Assembly (NCBI RefSeq): GCF_019285735.1
Contig: NZ_CP079107.1
Coordinates: 3,100,001 to 3,164,000 of the forward strand
Source of the DNA: Paeniglutamicibacter sp. Y32M11
GTDB taxonomy: Bacteria > Actinomycetota > Actinomycetes > Actinomycetales > Micrococcaceae
Direction of reading: 5' to 3'
Length of the DNA: 64,000 bases
The position numbers and the translations under genes were made by a program. The notes under the pieces were generated by a model. The model was not told where the DNA came from. It searched no databases and worked only from the letters and a program-made list of their open reading frames with translations. Within the stretch, counting starts at the first letter, position 1, and the number at the start of each line of letters is the position of its first letter. This document shows, in pieces, positions 46,901 to 56,473 of this stretch.

Positions 46901-48181
46901 ATGGGTGGACACCACCATGGAGATGTACTTGTTGACCCGGTGCGGCGCCGCCGCGCCAACCTGATCCTCTGGATCCTGCTGGCCCCCATCGGCATATTGG
47001 CGTTCGTGGCCACCCTGATGCTGTGGCCCCAGGGCAATGTCGCGGCCGGGATTCTTGATAACCCCTATGGCACGGCCGAGGGGGTTGAACTGTCCATCGG
47101 GACGGTGACCCGCACCGTGAATGAACCATGTCTCTCCAGCGCCGGATTAGAAGACGTCGGAGGCACCGAGCTGCTCTGCGATATCTCCTACATTTCCCCG
47201 GATGCCGGCGGCGCATCGTTCCCCATGGAGGTGCCGCCGGAGACCACGCAGTCCCGTCCCCTGGAGCAGGGTGACCGGATCAAATACCTCGATCTGTCCC
47301 AGACCGCTTCCAATACCGGAGCCCCCTACGTCTTTGTTGACTTTGTGCGGTCCACGCCGTTAGCACTGCTGGGAATCCTCTACGCGGTGGTGGTGTGCTT
47401 GGTCGCACGCTGGCGCGGATTACGCGCTCTGGCCGGACTGATCGGTGGCTTGACCTTCATTGTCACCTTCATGGTTCCGGCCCTGTTGGAGGGCAAATCC
47501 CCCATGTTGGTGGGCCTCACTACCTCGACCGTCGTGATGTTTGCCGCCTTGTATTTTGCGCACGGTTTTTCGGCCAGAACCTCCACCGCACTGTTGGGGA
47601 CGCTCTTCGGTTTGGGTGTCACCGCCGCCATTGCGGTGTGGGCAACGGATGCCGCGGCCCTCACCGGGGCCACCGACGAATCGGCCATGACGCTCAGTAC
47701 CGTGGTGCCGAATCTCAGCCTCTCGGGACTATTACTCTGTGGTCTGCTCATTGCCGGAATGGGTGTGCTTAACGATGTGACCATCACCCAATCATCGGCC
47801 GTGTGGGAACTGGCGGAGATCGCTCCGCATTCCACGGCCCGGGAACTTTTCACCTCGGGCATGCGCATTGGCCGCGACCATATCGCCTCGACCGTTTACA
47901 CCATCGCCTTCGCCTATGCGGGGGCCGCCCTACCGATTTTGGTCTTGGTTAGCCTGTACAACAGGCCGCTGATTGACACCCTCACCACCGGACAGATGGC
48001 CGAGGAGGTCATCCGCATTCTGGTCGGCTCCATCGGTCTGGTGCTGGCCATCCCCGTCACCACGGCGATCGCCGTGGCCGCGGTCAAGGCCACCGGAACC
48101 GGCGGAAGCAAGCCGACGGCGGAGCTTCCCAAGCCATCGGGGCGCCGTGCACTACAGGTTGAGAGCAGCGACCTGCATTAG
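46901..48181 (+). CDS. YibE/F-like membrane protein
   Basis: The 426-residue protein has one N-terminal helix, an external domain of about 100 residues and seven or eight C-terminal helices (LALLGILYAVVVCLVARWRGLRALAGLIGGLTFIVTF ... DTLTTGQMAEEVIRILVGSIGLVLAIPVTTAIAVAA). This is the YibE/F architecture, a family found in many Gram-positive bacteria with no settled function. The start has GGAG upstream. Confidence 0.85.
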   Translation: MGGHHHGDVLVDPVRRRRANLILWILLAPIGILAFVATLMLWPQGNVAAGILDNPYGTAEGVELSIGTVTRTVNEPCLSSAGLEDVGGTELLCDISYISPDAGGASFPMEVPPETTQSRPLEQGDRIKYLDLSQTASNTGAPYVFVDFVRSTPLALLGILYAVVVCLVARWRGLRALAGLIGGLTFIVTFMVPALLEGKSPMLVGLTTSTVVMFAALYFAHGFSARTSTALLGTLFGLGVTAAIAVWATDAAALTGATDESAMTLSTVVPNLSLSGLLLCGLLIAGMGVLNDVTITQSSAVWELAEIAPHSTARELFTSGMRIGRDHIASTVYTIAFAYAGAALPILVLVSLYNRPLIDTLTTGQMAEEVIRILVGSIGLVLAIPVTTAIAVAAVKATGTGGSKPTAELPKPSGRRALQVESSDLH

Positions 48182-48230
48182 TCTCGGTGCGGGTCGCGGT
48201 GGTCTCGTGATCCAGACCCACCGGACCGAT

Positions 48231-48250
48231 AATGCAAATGATTCTTGTTT
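48231..48250 (+). promoter_or_regulatory. Zur/Fur-like box upstream of the zinc-binding protein gene
   Basis: TGCAAATGATTCTTG (48233-48247) has the AAATGATT core of actinobacterial Zur boxes but lacks good symmetry outside it. It lies about 60-75 bases before the znuA-like start. The assignment is tentative. Confidence 0.4.
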
Positions 48251-48305
48251 AAGTTAGTCTGGTAAGCAGATAGTCCACGACTCGCTCCAAAGGAATAGCT
48301 CGCCC

Positions 48306-49319
48306 ATGAACCGCCAGACACTTCGCCTGCTCCCCCTCGCCATCGCCGGCACCCTTGCCCTGGCCGCCTGCGGAAACACCAGTACCGCGGAAGCTCCCGC
48401 CGCGGCAGCCGGAGAACTCCAGGTAGTCACCAGCACCACCGTGTACGCGGATCTGGTCCAGCAGATTGGCGGCGATCAGGTCAAGGTCACCCCCATCATC
48501 GATTCGGCGGCGAAGGATCCTCACTCCTACGAGGCGACGTCCCGCGACAAGCTCACCATGTCCAAGGCCCAGCTGGTGGTCGCCAATGGCGGCGGATACG
48601 ACGAATTCATGAACGTTTTGGCCACGGATCTGAAAATTGATGACTCAACGCTCATCAACGCCGTCGATACTTCGCCCGTCGCCCTGGTGGAAGAAGAAGA
48701 GGAGGAGGAGGGTCACGACCACGCCGAGGACAGCGCGGCCAGCGAATCCGCGGAAACCGGCGGGGAGGCAGATCCTCATGTCGGCCACAATCACGCAGCC
48801 TACAACGAGCATGTTTGGTACGACGTCGAGTCAATGCAATTGCTCAGCAATGAGATCACCAAGCATCTCTCCGAGCTGAAGCCGGAGGCAGCAGCCACCT
48901 TCGAGGCCAATGCTGCGGAACTCACTCAGAAGCTGAAGGGTTTGAGCACCGAGCTCACCAGTCTGGGGAAGAAGCTGGATGGCAAGCACTTCGCCATGAC
49001 CGAGCCCGTCCCCTTCCACCTGCTCGAAGATCTGGGCATGAGCGATGCAACCCCGGAGGGGCTGAGCGAATCCATCGAGGGTGACGGTGAAATTTCGCCC
49101 CAGGCCTTCAACCAGATGGGTACGCTGCTGACCGGCGGAGACATCGATGTGCTGGCCTACAACACGCAGACGCAAAGCCCGCAGACCGAGCGCATTCGCG
49201 AGCAGGCCACCAGCGCCAAGGTGCCGGTCGTTGACTTCACCGAAACCCTACCGGACAACACGGATTACGTGACCTGGATGGAATCGAACATTCACGCCCT
49301 TGAGGTCCTGGCCAAGTAG
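48306..49319 (+). CDS. zinc-binding lipoprotein, ZnuA-like, orphan
   Basis: The 337-residue protein has a lipobox LAAC (about residue 22), the metal-binding cluster A1 fold (VVTSTTVYADLVQQIGG) and a His/Asp/Glu-rich loop between about residues 125 and 170 (EEEEEEEGHDHAED ... DPHVGHNHAAYNEHVW) characteristic of zinc ABC transporter binding proteins. No ATPase or permease gene lies beside it, so it must use a transporter encoded elsewhere. AAAGGA lies before the ATG. Confidence 0.9.
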   Translation: MNRQTLRLLPLAIAGTLALAACGNTSTAEAPAAAAGELQVVTSTTVYADLVQQIGGDQVKVTPIIDSAAKDPHSYEATSRDKLTMSKAQLVVANGGGYDEFMNVLATDLKIDDSTLINAVDTSPVALVEEEEEEEGHDHAEDSAASESAETGGEADPHVGHNHAAYNEHVWYDVESMQLLSNEITKHLSELKPEAAATFEANAAELTQKLKGLSTELTSLGKKLDGKHFAMTEPVPFHLLEDLGMSDATPEGLSESIEGDGEISPQAFNQMGTLLTGGDIDVLAYNTQTQSPQTERIREQATSAKVPVVDFTETLPDNTDYVTWMESNIHALEVLAK

Positions 49320-49327
49320 CCAGCGTG

Positions 49328-49403
49328 CGCATCACTTCACGTGATGCGACAAAGGTCCGTAGGTCTTTCGAACCATGTGGTTCGAAAGACCTACGGACCT
49401 TTG
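49328..49403. terminator. tandem hairpins, the second with 26-base perfect arms
   Basis: CGCATCAC-ttcac-GTGATGCG (49328-49348) is followed by 26-base perfect arms around TG (49350-49403). It lies between convergent genes and would stop transcription in both directions. Confidence 0.85.
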
Positions 49404-49426
49404 CTAGTTGATGCGTTGCGCGGTTC

Positions 49427-50572
49427 CTAGGCGCTGGCCTGAGCGGTCTGCGGCCAGCGCAGCAACGCCGCGATGCCCACACCACCGGGCAGCACCCCGG
49501 CCGGAACATAACGGATGCTGGCGTCGGTGAGCGCCGTCGCACGCAACAGCACCTCCGGAGCCGGCCAGGAACCAATGACCAATTCGGCGTGGTCCTCCGC
49601 TTCTTCGCTGAGCAGCCACGGATCGGCCTTGAGCGCGATCAGCGTCTGATCATCCTGGTATTCGCTGACCAACACCGTTTCCACCTGCGCCTGTTGTAGC
49701 GCCGCGACAACGCTCTCAAAGCCCAGGGCAAGGTCGGTCCGCCCATTGCCACTGCGGTTTGATACTCGGGCGGAGAGTTCCTGGAGGTCTCGGCCCAGCA
49801 CCTCATCCACCTTTTCCTGCACGGCTTGGGCAAAGGCCCGCTGATCGGCGCCGCCGGTGCGGGTATGTTGCTCAAGAATGCTGGTGATCGGCTTGTTTGC
49901 TGCCCCGAGTTTGCTGGCGACTAATTCGCGGGCCTTAATATCTCCGGCGAGCACAATCAGTCGAACCTGATGATCTCGGGCCAACTCATCAATCTGCTGA
50001 GCCAGATCCTCGGCATTTCGCCGCCAGATTTCTTCGGTGCTGGATTGGTTTTTCGGTTCATCGTAGCGTCCCGGAACCTTGCGGGCGTGGTGTGCTTCCT
50101 CGGGATCGCCGGTGACCCCGCGACTTTCCTCGGCTCCCTTCACCGAGGAGTGGTAGAGCCGCACCTCTCCGCCGTCCTTGCTGGCTTCGGCCACCAGATA
50201 GGGGAACTGTCCACCGCGGGCCCGCGCGAGGGCCACCAGATTCGGGAAGGGTCCACAATTAATATCGGGGGTTTGCACATTCAAGCCGCTGATCACTTCA
50301 TCCAGCACCACTTCGCCGTTGTTTACCGCCACAAATCGTGCCACCGGCGAAGCATGTCCGGCGGCCGGAACCAAAACTTCGGTGAGTGCAAGAATGTCGG
50401 CCTCGGTTGCCTGCTGCGAACCGAGGATTTTTCTCACCTTCTCAGGGAGGGCGTCAACCGCTTCCTGAGCCGCGGTTGTTCCGAGTGAAACGTCTACCAG
50501 GGCCGTGCACCATTGGCCCTCTCGACGGTAAAGCGTGGCGTCGATTCCTGTGGAACCTGCGCGTGATGTCAT
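49427..50572 (-). CDS. Rv2629/Balon-type ribosome hibernation factor (eRF1-like)
   Basis: The 381-residue protein matches the Rv2629 family: a central eRF1-like domain (QVRLIVLAGDIKARELVASKLG) and a C-terminal domain (ALIALKADPWLLS ... VPAGVLPGGVGIAALLRW). Proteins of this family, including Balon of Psychrobacter, sit in the ribosomal A site during stress or cold. Assignment rests on recognisable sequence features, not on a search. GGAAGGAG lies before the ATG. The next gene on the strand is mgtE, separated by a terminator hairpin. Confidence 0.8.
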   Translation of the reverse strand: MTSRAGSTGIDATLYRREGQWCTALVDVSLGTTAAQEAVDALPEKVRKILGSQQATEADILALTEVLVPAAGHASPVARFVAVNNGEVVLDEVISGLNVQTPDINCGPFPNLVALARARGGQFPYLVAEASKDGGEVRLYHSSVKGAEESRGVTGDPEEAHHARKVPGRYDEPKNQSSTEEIWRRNAEDLAQQIDELARDHQVRLIVLAGDIKARELVASKLGAANKPITSILEQHTRTGGADQRAFAQAVQEKVDEVLGRDLQELSARVSNRSGNGRTDLALGFESVVAALQQAQVETVLVSEYQDDQTLIALKADPWLLSEEAEDHAELVIGSWPAPEVLLRATALTDASIRYVPAGVLPGGVGIAALLRWPQTAQASA

Positions 50573-50709
50573 GAGGGAACTCCTTCCAACGCGGGGAAGC
50601 CCGCGTGACCAATCGATCCTTCTGCTCACCGTAGCACCGCTTGATGCCTTGCCGAAAGGGGCTGTTGAAAAGGGTTTTTAGTCGGTACGCTTTACTCCTC
50701 AGGGCACCG

Positions 50710-50766
50710 CGAGCGGTCCCCAAAACGCCGTTATCAACCTCAATTTTCGGGTTTTGGGGCCGCTCG
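50710..50766 (-). terminator. terminator hairpin after mgtE
   Basis: CGAGCGG and CCGCTCG arms with inner CCCCAAAAC/GTTTTGGGG and one mismatch lie directly after the mgtE stop on the minus strand. Confidence 0.7.
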
Positions 50767-50769
50767 TGA

Positions 50770-52128
50770 CTACAGTCCCAGAATGGTGCTGGCGACCAGG
50801 AAGTAGATGATCAGGCCGGTGGCATCCACGAAGGTGGAGATGAACGGATTGGAGAATACCGCCGGATCCGCGCGCACCGCCTTGCCCAGCAGCGGCATCA
50901 ACCCGCCCAGGCTCGCCGCCATGGTGCAGACTCCCAGGAGCGTCAACCCGATAACCAGGCCCAAGGGCACGGTGAAGGCCAGGGCGGCAATCACAAAGCC
51001 CAGGGATCCGAGCAACAATCCCAGCAGCGCACCAACCCGGACCTCGCGGGTGAAGACCTTAAAGACATCTCGGGGACGGACATCGCCCAGCGCGAGCGCC
51101 CGGGTAATGGTGGTCGCCGCCTGATTCCCGGTGTTGCCACCGGTGCCAATCAGCAGCGGGATGAACAAGGAGAGCACCACCTGCGCCTCGAGTGTTGCCT
51201 CGAAGGCACCGATGACCTTCACCGTGAGCGTCGCGCCAAGTGCCAGAACCAACAGCCAGACGACGCGGGCCTTGACGATCGAACGCACCGGGGTAGCCAG
51301 GTAGGGCCGACGCAACGGCTCACTGCCGCCGGAGCGTGCAGCGTCCTCGCTCTCCGCATCCTCCAGAATCCGCAGCGCATCATCCACCGTCAGGATGCCG
51401 ACCAGGCGATCGCCCTCGTCAATGACCGGGAGCACCAACACCTTCGTTTCGGCGCAGTACCGTGCCGCATCCTCAACGTTCATCGATGCCACCACGCTCA
51501 GTGGCTTCTTCATGATCGAGCTGATGCTTGTGCTCGGATCGGCCCGCAGGACATCGCGCAGGGAGATGACCCCGATCAGCCGTGCCTGCGCATCGATGAC
51601 CGGGATGGTGTAAATGCTCTCCGCGTCATCGAGCCTGGCGCGCACCCGTTCCAGGGTGGCGCCCGCGTCGAGTGTCGGATCGGTGGTGACAAATTCCGGG
51701 CTCATAAAGCGTCCCACGGCCCGGTGCGGGTAGCTGCGCACGGCCGTGGTCAGTGTCCGTGAACGCTCATCCAGTCCGTGCATCAGCGCGGCCACCATGG
51801 ATTCGGGAAGTTCATCGGCAAGTGCCACGCGGTCATCCGGGCGCATCAAGGCAAACACCGTTGCGGCTTCGGTCTCGCTGAGCTGCTCAACGATCTCCAC
51901 CTGCAGTGAGGTGTCGAGGCGGTCAAAAACGTGCTGGGCCACCTCGGGGCGAAGCGCCGCATAAACTAGTCCGCGCTCGGCGGCGTTCAGCCGCTCATAC
52001 TGTTCGATGACTTCGGTGGTATCCAACGGTGCCAGGGCGGAGACGATCCCTCGATCATCGTGAGCCGTCAGCGCGTGAGCGAGCTGATCGGTGGTGATAT
52101 CAAAGGATGTGCTGGGAGATTTGATCAT
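50770..52128 (-). CDS. mgtE: magnesium channel MgtE
   Basis: The 452-residue protein has the N-domain (RLNAAERGLVYAALRPEVAQHVFDRLD), a pair of CBS domains (MSPEFVTTDPTLDAGATLERVR; MKKPLSVVASMNVEDAARY) and five helices with the pore signature GTGGNTGNQAATT. The cytoplasmic domains close the channel when magnesium is high. The ATG has GGAGG ten bases upstream; the frame runs 22 codons further up without a signal. A 300-base leader with a short ORF precedes it. Confidence 0.95.
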   Translation of the reverse strand: MIKSPSTSFDITTDQLAHALTAHDDRGIVSALAPLDTTEVIEQYERLNAAERGLVYAALRPEVAQHVFDRLDTSLQVEIVEQLSETEAATVFALMRPDDRVALADELPESMVAALMHGLDERSRTLTTAVRSYPHRAVGRFMSPEFVTTDPTLDAGATLERVRARLDDAESIYTIPVIDAQARLIGVISLRDVLRADPSTSISSIMKKPLSVVASMNVEDAARYCAETKVLVLPVIDEGDRLVGILTVDDALRILEDAESEDAARSGGSEPLRRPYLATPVRSIVKARVVWLLVLALGATLTVKVIGAFEATLEAQVVLSLFIPLLIGTGGNTGNQAATTITRALALGDVRPRDVFKVFTREVRVGALLGLLLGSLGFVIAALAFTVPLGLVIGLTLLGVCTMAASLGGLMPLLGKAVRADPAVFSNPFISTFVDATGLIIYFLVASTILGL

Positions 52129-52602
52129 GATCCGGGTCCCTCCGGTGGGGGCATACGCAGTCAAACGCGTTAAGACGCGGCGCATGCCAGTCATGGGTGG
52201 TGTGGGGGTATATCTTCACCGCAACCGCGAGGCACCCACGCACCAAAACCAGACATCATTTCCCGGATGATCCACGGCCCACCTCTGCCACCTCAAACGT
52301 AGCGGCGCCACATGGACGCAACACCCATGGCTGGGCGAAAGGAGTTAGAACCGAACCTCGGAGAGGATGACGCTGGCACGGCGGTGAGACACACGCGGTG
52401 CGATAGATCGACTTGGAACGTCGTCCATGCGTGCTCTCACCTCCTTCGGGCGCTTCGGCTAACTTCTGGGGATCCTCGGGTGAACTGCGTCCCCCGAGGG
52501 GCAGGCAGATACCCGGATCATTAAGGGGTACGCCCCCATCCTAGGCACAGTGCTCGGCACTAAGCCAACGGCTGTGTCCGAGCTCTCAGCGCGAGTGCGC
52601 TC
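52129..52602 (-). promoter_or_regulatory. long leader of mgtE with hairpins and a short ORF
   Basis: The stretch between mgtE and the GNAT gene has no other gene. Read leftward it has CCTCGGG/CCCGAGG arms, then a 27-codon ORF with perfect Shine-Dalgarno, then a hairpin at 52150-52188 (GGCATGCGC with GCGTATGCC, inner CGCGT/ACGCG) that ends about ten bases before the mgtE ribosome binding site. I could not match it to the M-box magnesium riboswitch. A leader-based control of mgtE is the natural inference. Confidence 0.5.
52345..52428 (-). CDS. 27-codon leader ORF of mgtE
   Basis: An ORF reading MDDVPSRS to SEVRF, with five Arg and five Ser, is preceded eight bases upstream by AAGGAGGTGA, which pairs over ten bases with the 16S 3' end. 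A ribosome would bind here far better than at mgtE itself. It lies about 215 bases upstream of the mgtE ATG. It could be a leader peptide whose translation switches the downstream structure, or a stand-alone small protein; no homologue is known to me. Confidence 0.55.
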   Translation of the reverse strand: MDDVPSRSIAPRVSHRRASVILSEVRF

Positions 52603-53109
52603 CTAGTGGGTGGGAACCCAGTAGCGATTGGTCATCCCGTCGCTGGCCTCAACGACGTTTTCCAACACTCCCCCATTGGCTTCGATGGTGCCGGCGGAGG
52701 CAATATTGTCCACCCGGCAGGTCACCAGCGCGCTCTCGATGCCCCGCTGAGCCAAGACGTGCAGCGACTGGCGCAGGATTTGGGTCGCATAACCTCGGCG
52801 GCGATGTTGTGGCCGCACCGCATAACCAACATGACCACCAACGGATCGCAGGTGATCGTTGAGTTCAAATCTGATGCAGGTGCGCCCCACCAGTTCACCG
52901 TCAACAAAGGCGCCCCAGAGTGCGGACTTCACCCATCCCGGTGGCAAGCCCAGGCCTTGTTCGTGGGCGGCGAGCTGCTCCAGATACTCAGCAAAACCGC
53001 GCCGGCTCGAGTATCCCAGGAGGAAGTCAAAGTCATCGGCATCCAGCTCGGTGCGCGCAGCGAGCGCAGCGTCGCTGTCCTGGAGGGTGAAAGGTCTAAT
53101 CAGAAGCAT
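52603..53109 (-). CDS. GNAT family N-acetyltransferase (RimJ/RimL-like)
   Basis: The 168-residue protein has the start MLLIRPFTLQDSDAALAAR and motif A YAVRPQHRRRGYATQILRQSL, followed by VTCRVDNIASAGTIEANGGVLENV, where Asn and Glu contact CoA as in RimJ/RimL enzymes. The substrate is unknown. Confidence 0.85.
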   Translation of the reverse strand: MLLIRPFTLQDSDAALAARTELDADDFDFLLGYSSRRGFAEYLEQLAAHEQGLGLPPGWVKSALWGAFVDGELVGRTCIRFELNDHLRSVGGHVGYAVRPQHRRRGYATQILRQSLHVLAQRGIESALVTCRVDNIASAGTIEANGGVLENVVEASDGMTNRYWVPTH

Positions 53110-53125
53110 GTTGTGAAGAGTATCA

Positions 53126-53154
53126 GGCGGGTGTCCCGCGATGGGACACCCGCC
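53126..53154 (-). terminator. terminator after sdaA
   Basis: GGCGGGTGTCCC and GGGACACCCGCC are perfect 12-base arms around a five-base loop just past the sdaA stop. Confidence 0.75.
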
Positions 53155-53176
53155 CGGTAATCGTGCGGCTAGAGAA

Positions 53177-54586
53177 CTAGCACTCGATGACGTTCACGGC
53201 CAGACCGCCCAGGGCGGTTTCCTTGTACTTCGAGCTCATGTCCTTGCCGGTTTCGCGCATGGTGATGATGACCTCGTCGAGCGTGACGTGGTGCTGTCCG
53301 TCGCCCATCAGCGCCATCTTGGCGGCGTTGATGGCCTTGGAGGCGGCAATGGCGTTGCGTTCGATGCAGGGAATCTGCACCAGCCCGCCAATCGGATCGC
53401 AGGTCAGGCCAAGGTTGTGTTCCATGGCGATTTCCGCGGCGTTCTCCACCTGGTCCACGGTGCCGCCCAAAATCTCGGCGAGTCCGCCGGCGGCCATCGA
53501 GGAGGCCGAACCGACCTCACCCTGGCAGCCGACCTCGGCGCCGGAGATGGAGGCCTGCTCCTTGTAGAGCACACCGATGGCGGCTGCGGTGAGCAGGAAG
53601 CGCACGATCACGTCATCGCGTTCCTCCTGGTTCCAGTACTTGGCCCCGGGTGCGTAGTGGGTCGCGTAGAACATCACCGCGGGGATGATGCCCGCTGCCC
53701 CATTGGTCGGGGCCGTGACCACACGACCGCCGGAGGCATTTTCCTCGTTGACGGCAAGGGCCACCAGGTTCACCCATTCCTGCCAGAACACCGGATCGCG
53801 GTCCTTGTCTTCCTTGGCCAGGCGTCGGTGCCATTCCGGAGCGCGGCGACGGACCTTCAACCCACCGGGCAGCACACCCTCACGTTCCAGGGAGGCATCC
53901 TTGCAATCCTCCATGACCTGCCAAATGTGCAACAGCCCGGCGCGGATCTCTTCCTTGGAGCGGTAGACCTCTTCGTTGGCGGCCATCACCCCGGCGATGG
54001 ACAGGCCCGAGGTGGCGCAGTGTTCCAGCAGCTTGGCCGCGGTGGTGAAGGGGTAGGGCTGCGCGTTGAGTGCGTCCTCGAGGTTGGCAGCAAGCTTTTC
54101 TTCGGCGCCCTCGCGCACGATGAAGCCACCGCCCACCGAGAAGTAGGTATCTTCGGCCAAAACGTTGCCGTCGGCATCCAATGCCGCCATCTTCATGCCG
54201 TTGGTGTGCCGTGCCAGCACGGTCAGCGGGTGCTGGATCATGTCCTCAACCTTGTAGTCGAGTTCCTTCACCGCGCCCAGTGCCTTGCAGAGCTGAAGTT
54301 TGCCCGTGGCGGCCATGGCGTCCAGGCGCTCATCCACCTCGGAGGGCAGGATGGCTTCGGGTTCATAGCCTTCCAAGCCCAGCATGATGGCGGTGAAGGT
54401 TCCATGGCCTCGGCCCGTCGCCGCGAGGGATCCGTAGACATCAACGCGTAGCGATACGGTATGCGCGAGGTGCTCTTCGCGGACAAGTTTTGAAGCAAAG
54501 GCGTAGGCGGCCCGCATCGGTCCCACGGTGTGCGACGACGATGGCCCGATACCTACGGTGAAAAGGTCAAAAACGCTGATAGCCAT
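53177..54586 (-). CDS. sdaA: L-serine ammonia-lyase
   Basis: The 469-residue protein is a fused-type L-serine dehydratase with the beta-domain start [24 protein letters not shown] and the Fe-S-site Cys segments ([42 protein letters not shown]). It turns serine into pyruvate and ammonia. The ATG was chosen for AAGGA upstream. It is the last gene of the glycine operon, which suggests that serine made from glycine is burned. Confidence 0.94.
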   Translation of the reverse strand: MAISVFDLFTVGIGPSSSHTVGPMRAAYAFASKLVREEHLAHTVSLRVDVYGSLAATGRGHGTFTAIMLGLEGYEPEAILPSEVDERLDAMAATGKLQLCKALGAVKELDYKVEDMIQHPLTVLARHTNGMKMAALDADGNVLAEDTYFSVGGGFIVREGAEEKLAANLEDALNAQPYPFTTAAKLLEHCATSGLSIAGVMAANEEVYRSKEEIRAGLLHIWQVMEDCKDASLEREGVLPGGLKVRRRAPEWHRRLAKEDKDRDPVFWQEWVNLVALAVNEENASGGRVVTAPTNGAAGIIPAVMFYATHYAPGAKYWNQEERDDVIVRFLLTAAAIGVLYKEQASISGAEVGCQGEVGSASSMAAGGLAEILGGTVDQVENAAEIAMEHNLGLTCDPIGGLVQIPCIERNAIAASKAINAAKMALMGDGQHHVTLDEVIITMRETGKDMSSKYKETALGGLAVNVIEC

Positions 54587-54666
54587 GGAACATGCTTCCT
54601 TCAGGAGTGTTACTGGTTGGTGTCGATAGCTGGTGGTGCGGGGAAAGACTAAGGTGCTGCGCATAA

Positions 54667-54707
54667 ACCGCAAGCCCGGGCTCCATGCGGATTCCCGGGC
54701 TCGCGGT
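54667..54707 (-). terminator. hairpin between glyA and sdaA
   Basis: ACCGCAAGCCCGGG and CCCGGGCTCGCGGT form a long stem with one mismatch, directly after the glyA stop. It may lower sdaA expression but lacks a strong T-run. Confidence 0.55.
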
Positions 54708-54728
54708 CACATGATGTGCGGTACCGAG

Positions 54729-56048
54729 TTAGGCCAGTTTGGCCAGTTCCGGGTACAGCGGGTGGGCGTTCGCCAGGGCATGCACACGGTCCTTCAGGGC
54801 CGCGAGGGTAGCCTCGTTGTTCTCCTGCGTGCCAGCGATGAGGGTCTCGGCAATGATGTCCGCGACCTCCACAAACGCTGCCTCGGAGAAACCACGCGTC
54901 GCCAGTGCCGGGGTGCCAATACGCAACCCCGAGGTGACCATCGGCGGACGCGGATCAAAGGGAACCGCATTACGGTTCACCGTGATCTCCACCTTCGCCA
55001 ACAGATCTTCACCCTGCTGCCCATCCAGCTCCGAATGACGCAAATCCACCAGGACCAGGTGCACATCGGTGCCACCGGTGAGCACCGAAATGCCTACCGC
55101 AGCAACATCCGGAGCACCCAAACGCTCGGCCAGAATGTGAGCACCGGCCAGCGTACGGACCTGACGATCCTTGAACTCCTCGGACGCGGCGATCTTAAAC
55201 GCCACGGCCTTACCGGCAATCACATGCTCCAACGGGCCACCCTGCTGACCGGGGAACACCGCAGAATTAATCTTCTTGGCGATATCCGCATCGTTGGTCA
55301 GGATGATCCCGCCACGCGGACCGGCCAGCGTCTTATGCGTCGTGGAGGACACCACGTGAGCGTGCGGCACCGGTGAGGGGTGCAACCCGGCGGCAACCAA
55401 CCCGGCGAAGTGCGCCATGTCCACAAACAGGTACGCACCGACCTTGTCGGCAATCGCACGGAAGCGTTCGAAGTCCAACTGCCGCGGGTAGGCGGACCAG
55501 CCGGCAACAATCATCTTCGGGGAGTGCTCAATGGCCAGGGCTTCAACCTTGTCCATGTCCACCACCAGGGTGTCCTCTTCCACGCCGTACGGGACGATGT
55601 TGTAGAGGCGGCCGGAGAAGTTGATCTTCATGCCGTGGGTCAGGTGACCACCGTGCGCCAGGTTCAGGCCCATGATGGTGTCACCCGGACGGATCAGCGC
55701 GTGCATCACCGAGGCGTTCGCCTGGGCGCCGGAGTGCGGCTGCACGTTCGCGTATTCGGCACCGAAGAGGGCCTTGACCCGCTCGAGGGCCAGAGTTTCC
55801 ACCACGTCGACCTCTTCGCAGCCACCGTAGTAGCGGCGTCCCGGGTATCCCTCGGCGTACTTGTTGGTCAGCACCGAACCCTGCGCCTGCATCACGGCTA
55901 AGGCCGTGTGGTTCTCCGAGGCGATCATTTCCAGGCCACGCTGCTGGCGAGCCAGCTCGGCGTCGATCCGCTCCGCAATCTCCGGATCCAACGTCCCAAT
56001 GTCCTGCGTCAGCGACGCAGGAGCAAGGGATTCGAACACTGCGGTCAC
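54729..56048 (-). CDS. glyA: serine hydroxymethyltransferase
   Basis: The 439-residue PLP enzyme has K239 in [24 protein letters not shown] and [18 protein letters not shown]. It interconverts glycine and serine with a one-carbon unit on folate. It starts with a GTG that overlaps the gcvH stop (GTGA), so it is translated together with the glycine cleavage genes. In this setting it makes serine from glycine plus the methylene group released by the cleavage system. Confidence 0.95.
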   Translation of the reverse strand: MTAVFESLAPASLTQDIGTLDPEIAERIDAELARQQRGLEMIASENHTALAVMQAQGSVLTNKYAEGYPGRRYYGGCEEVDVVETLALERVKALFGAEYANVQPHSGAQANASVMHALIRPGDTIMGLNLAHGGHLTHGMKINFSGRLYNIVPYGVEEDTLVVDMDKVEALAIEHSPKMIVAGWSAYPRQLDFERFRAIADKVGAYLFVDMAHFAGLVAAGLHPSPVPHAHVVSSTTHKTLAGPRGGIILTNDADIAKKINSAVFPGQQGGPLEHVIAGKAVAFKIAASEEFKDRQVRTLAGAHILAERLGAPDVAAVGISVLTGGTDVHLVLVDLRHSELDGQQGEDLLAKVEITVNRNAVPFDPRPPMVTSGLRIGTPALATRGFSEAAFVEVADIIAETLIAGTQENNEATLAALKDRVHALANAHPLYPELAKLA

Positions 56049-56425
56049 GCTACGTCGCCGCCGTTTGCCGAAGCGTAGTCGGCTGCCGAGAGCAGCGGGC
56101 CTTCTTCGGTGACCTCAACGGTGAAGAGCCAGCCGGCACCGTACGGGTCTTCGTTCAGGATAGCCGGGTTGTCGATGGCTTCCTGGTTGACCTCAACGAT
56201 GGTGCCGGTGACCGGAGCGAACAAATCGGAGACCGACTTGGTCGATTCGACCTCACCACAGGTTTCGCCGGCGGTGACGGTGTCGCCAACCTCGGGAAGG
56301 TCAACGTACACAACGTCGCCCAGTGCATCTGCCGCAACGGCGGTGATGCCGACCTTGGTCGGGGTCGAGGCATCGACCCATTCGTGCTCGGCCGAGTAAC
56401 GAAGGGAGGCAAGAACCTTGCTCAT
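56045..56425 (-). CDS. gcvH: glycine cleavage system H protein
   Basis: The 126-residue protein has the lipoyl lysine K63 in [15 protein letters not shown] and the typical H-protein start [11 protein letters not shown]. It carries the aminomethyl group between P, T and L proteins. The ATG has AGAGGA upstream. Confidence 0.96.
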   Translation of the reverse strand: MSKVLASLRYSAEHEWVDASTPTKVGITAVAADALGDVVYVDLPEVGDTVTAGETCGEVESTKSVSDLFAPVTGTIVEVNQEAIDNPAILNEDPYGAGWLFTVEVTEEGPLLSAADYASANGGDVA

Positions 56426-56473
56426 GGGGGTATTTCCTCTCAAAGAATGTGGGTAAAGAAGTTAGCCGGTAAC

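Noticed and set aside
52129-52602. M-box magnesium riboswitch before mgtE
   Set aside because: The conserved M-box segments that I know were not found; only generic hairpins and a short ORF are present.
53141-54451. 436-codon open frame antisense to sdaA
   Set aside because: It is a shadow of the conserved sdaA gene, His/Gly-rich from the reverse reading.
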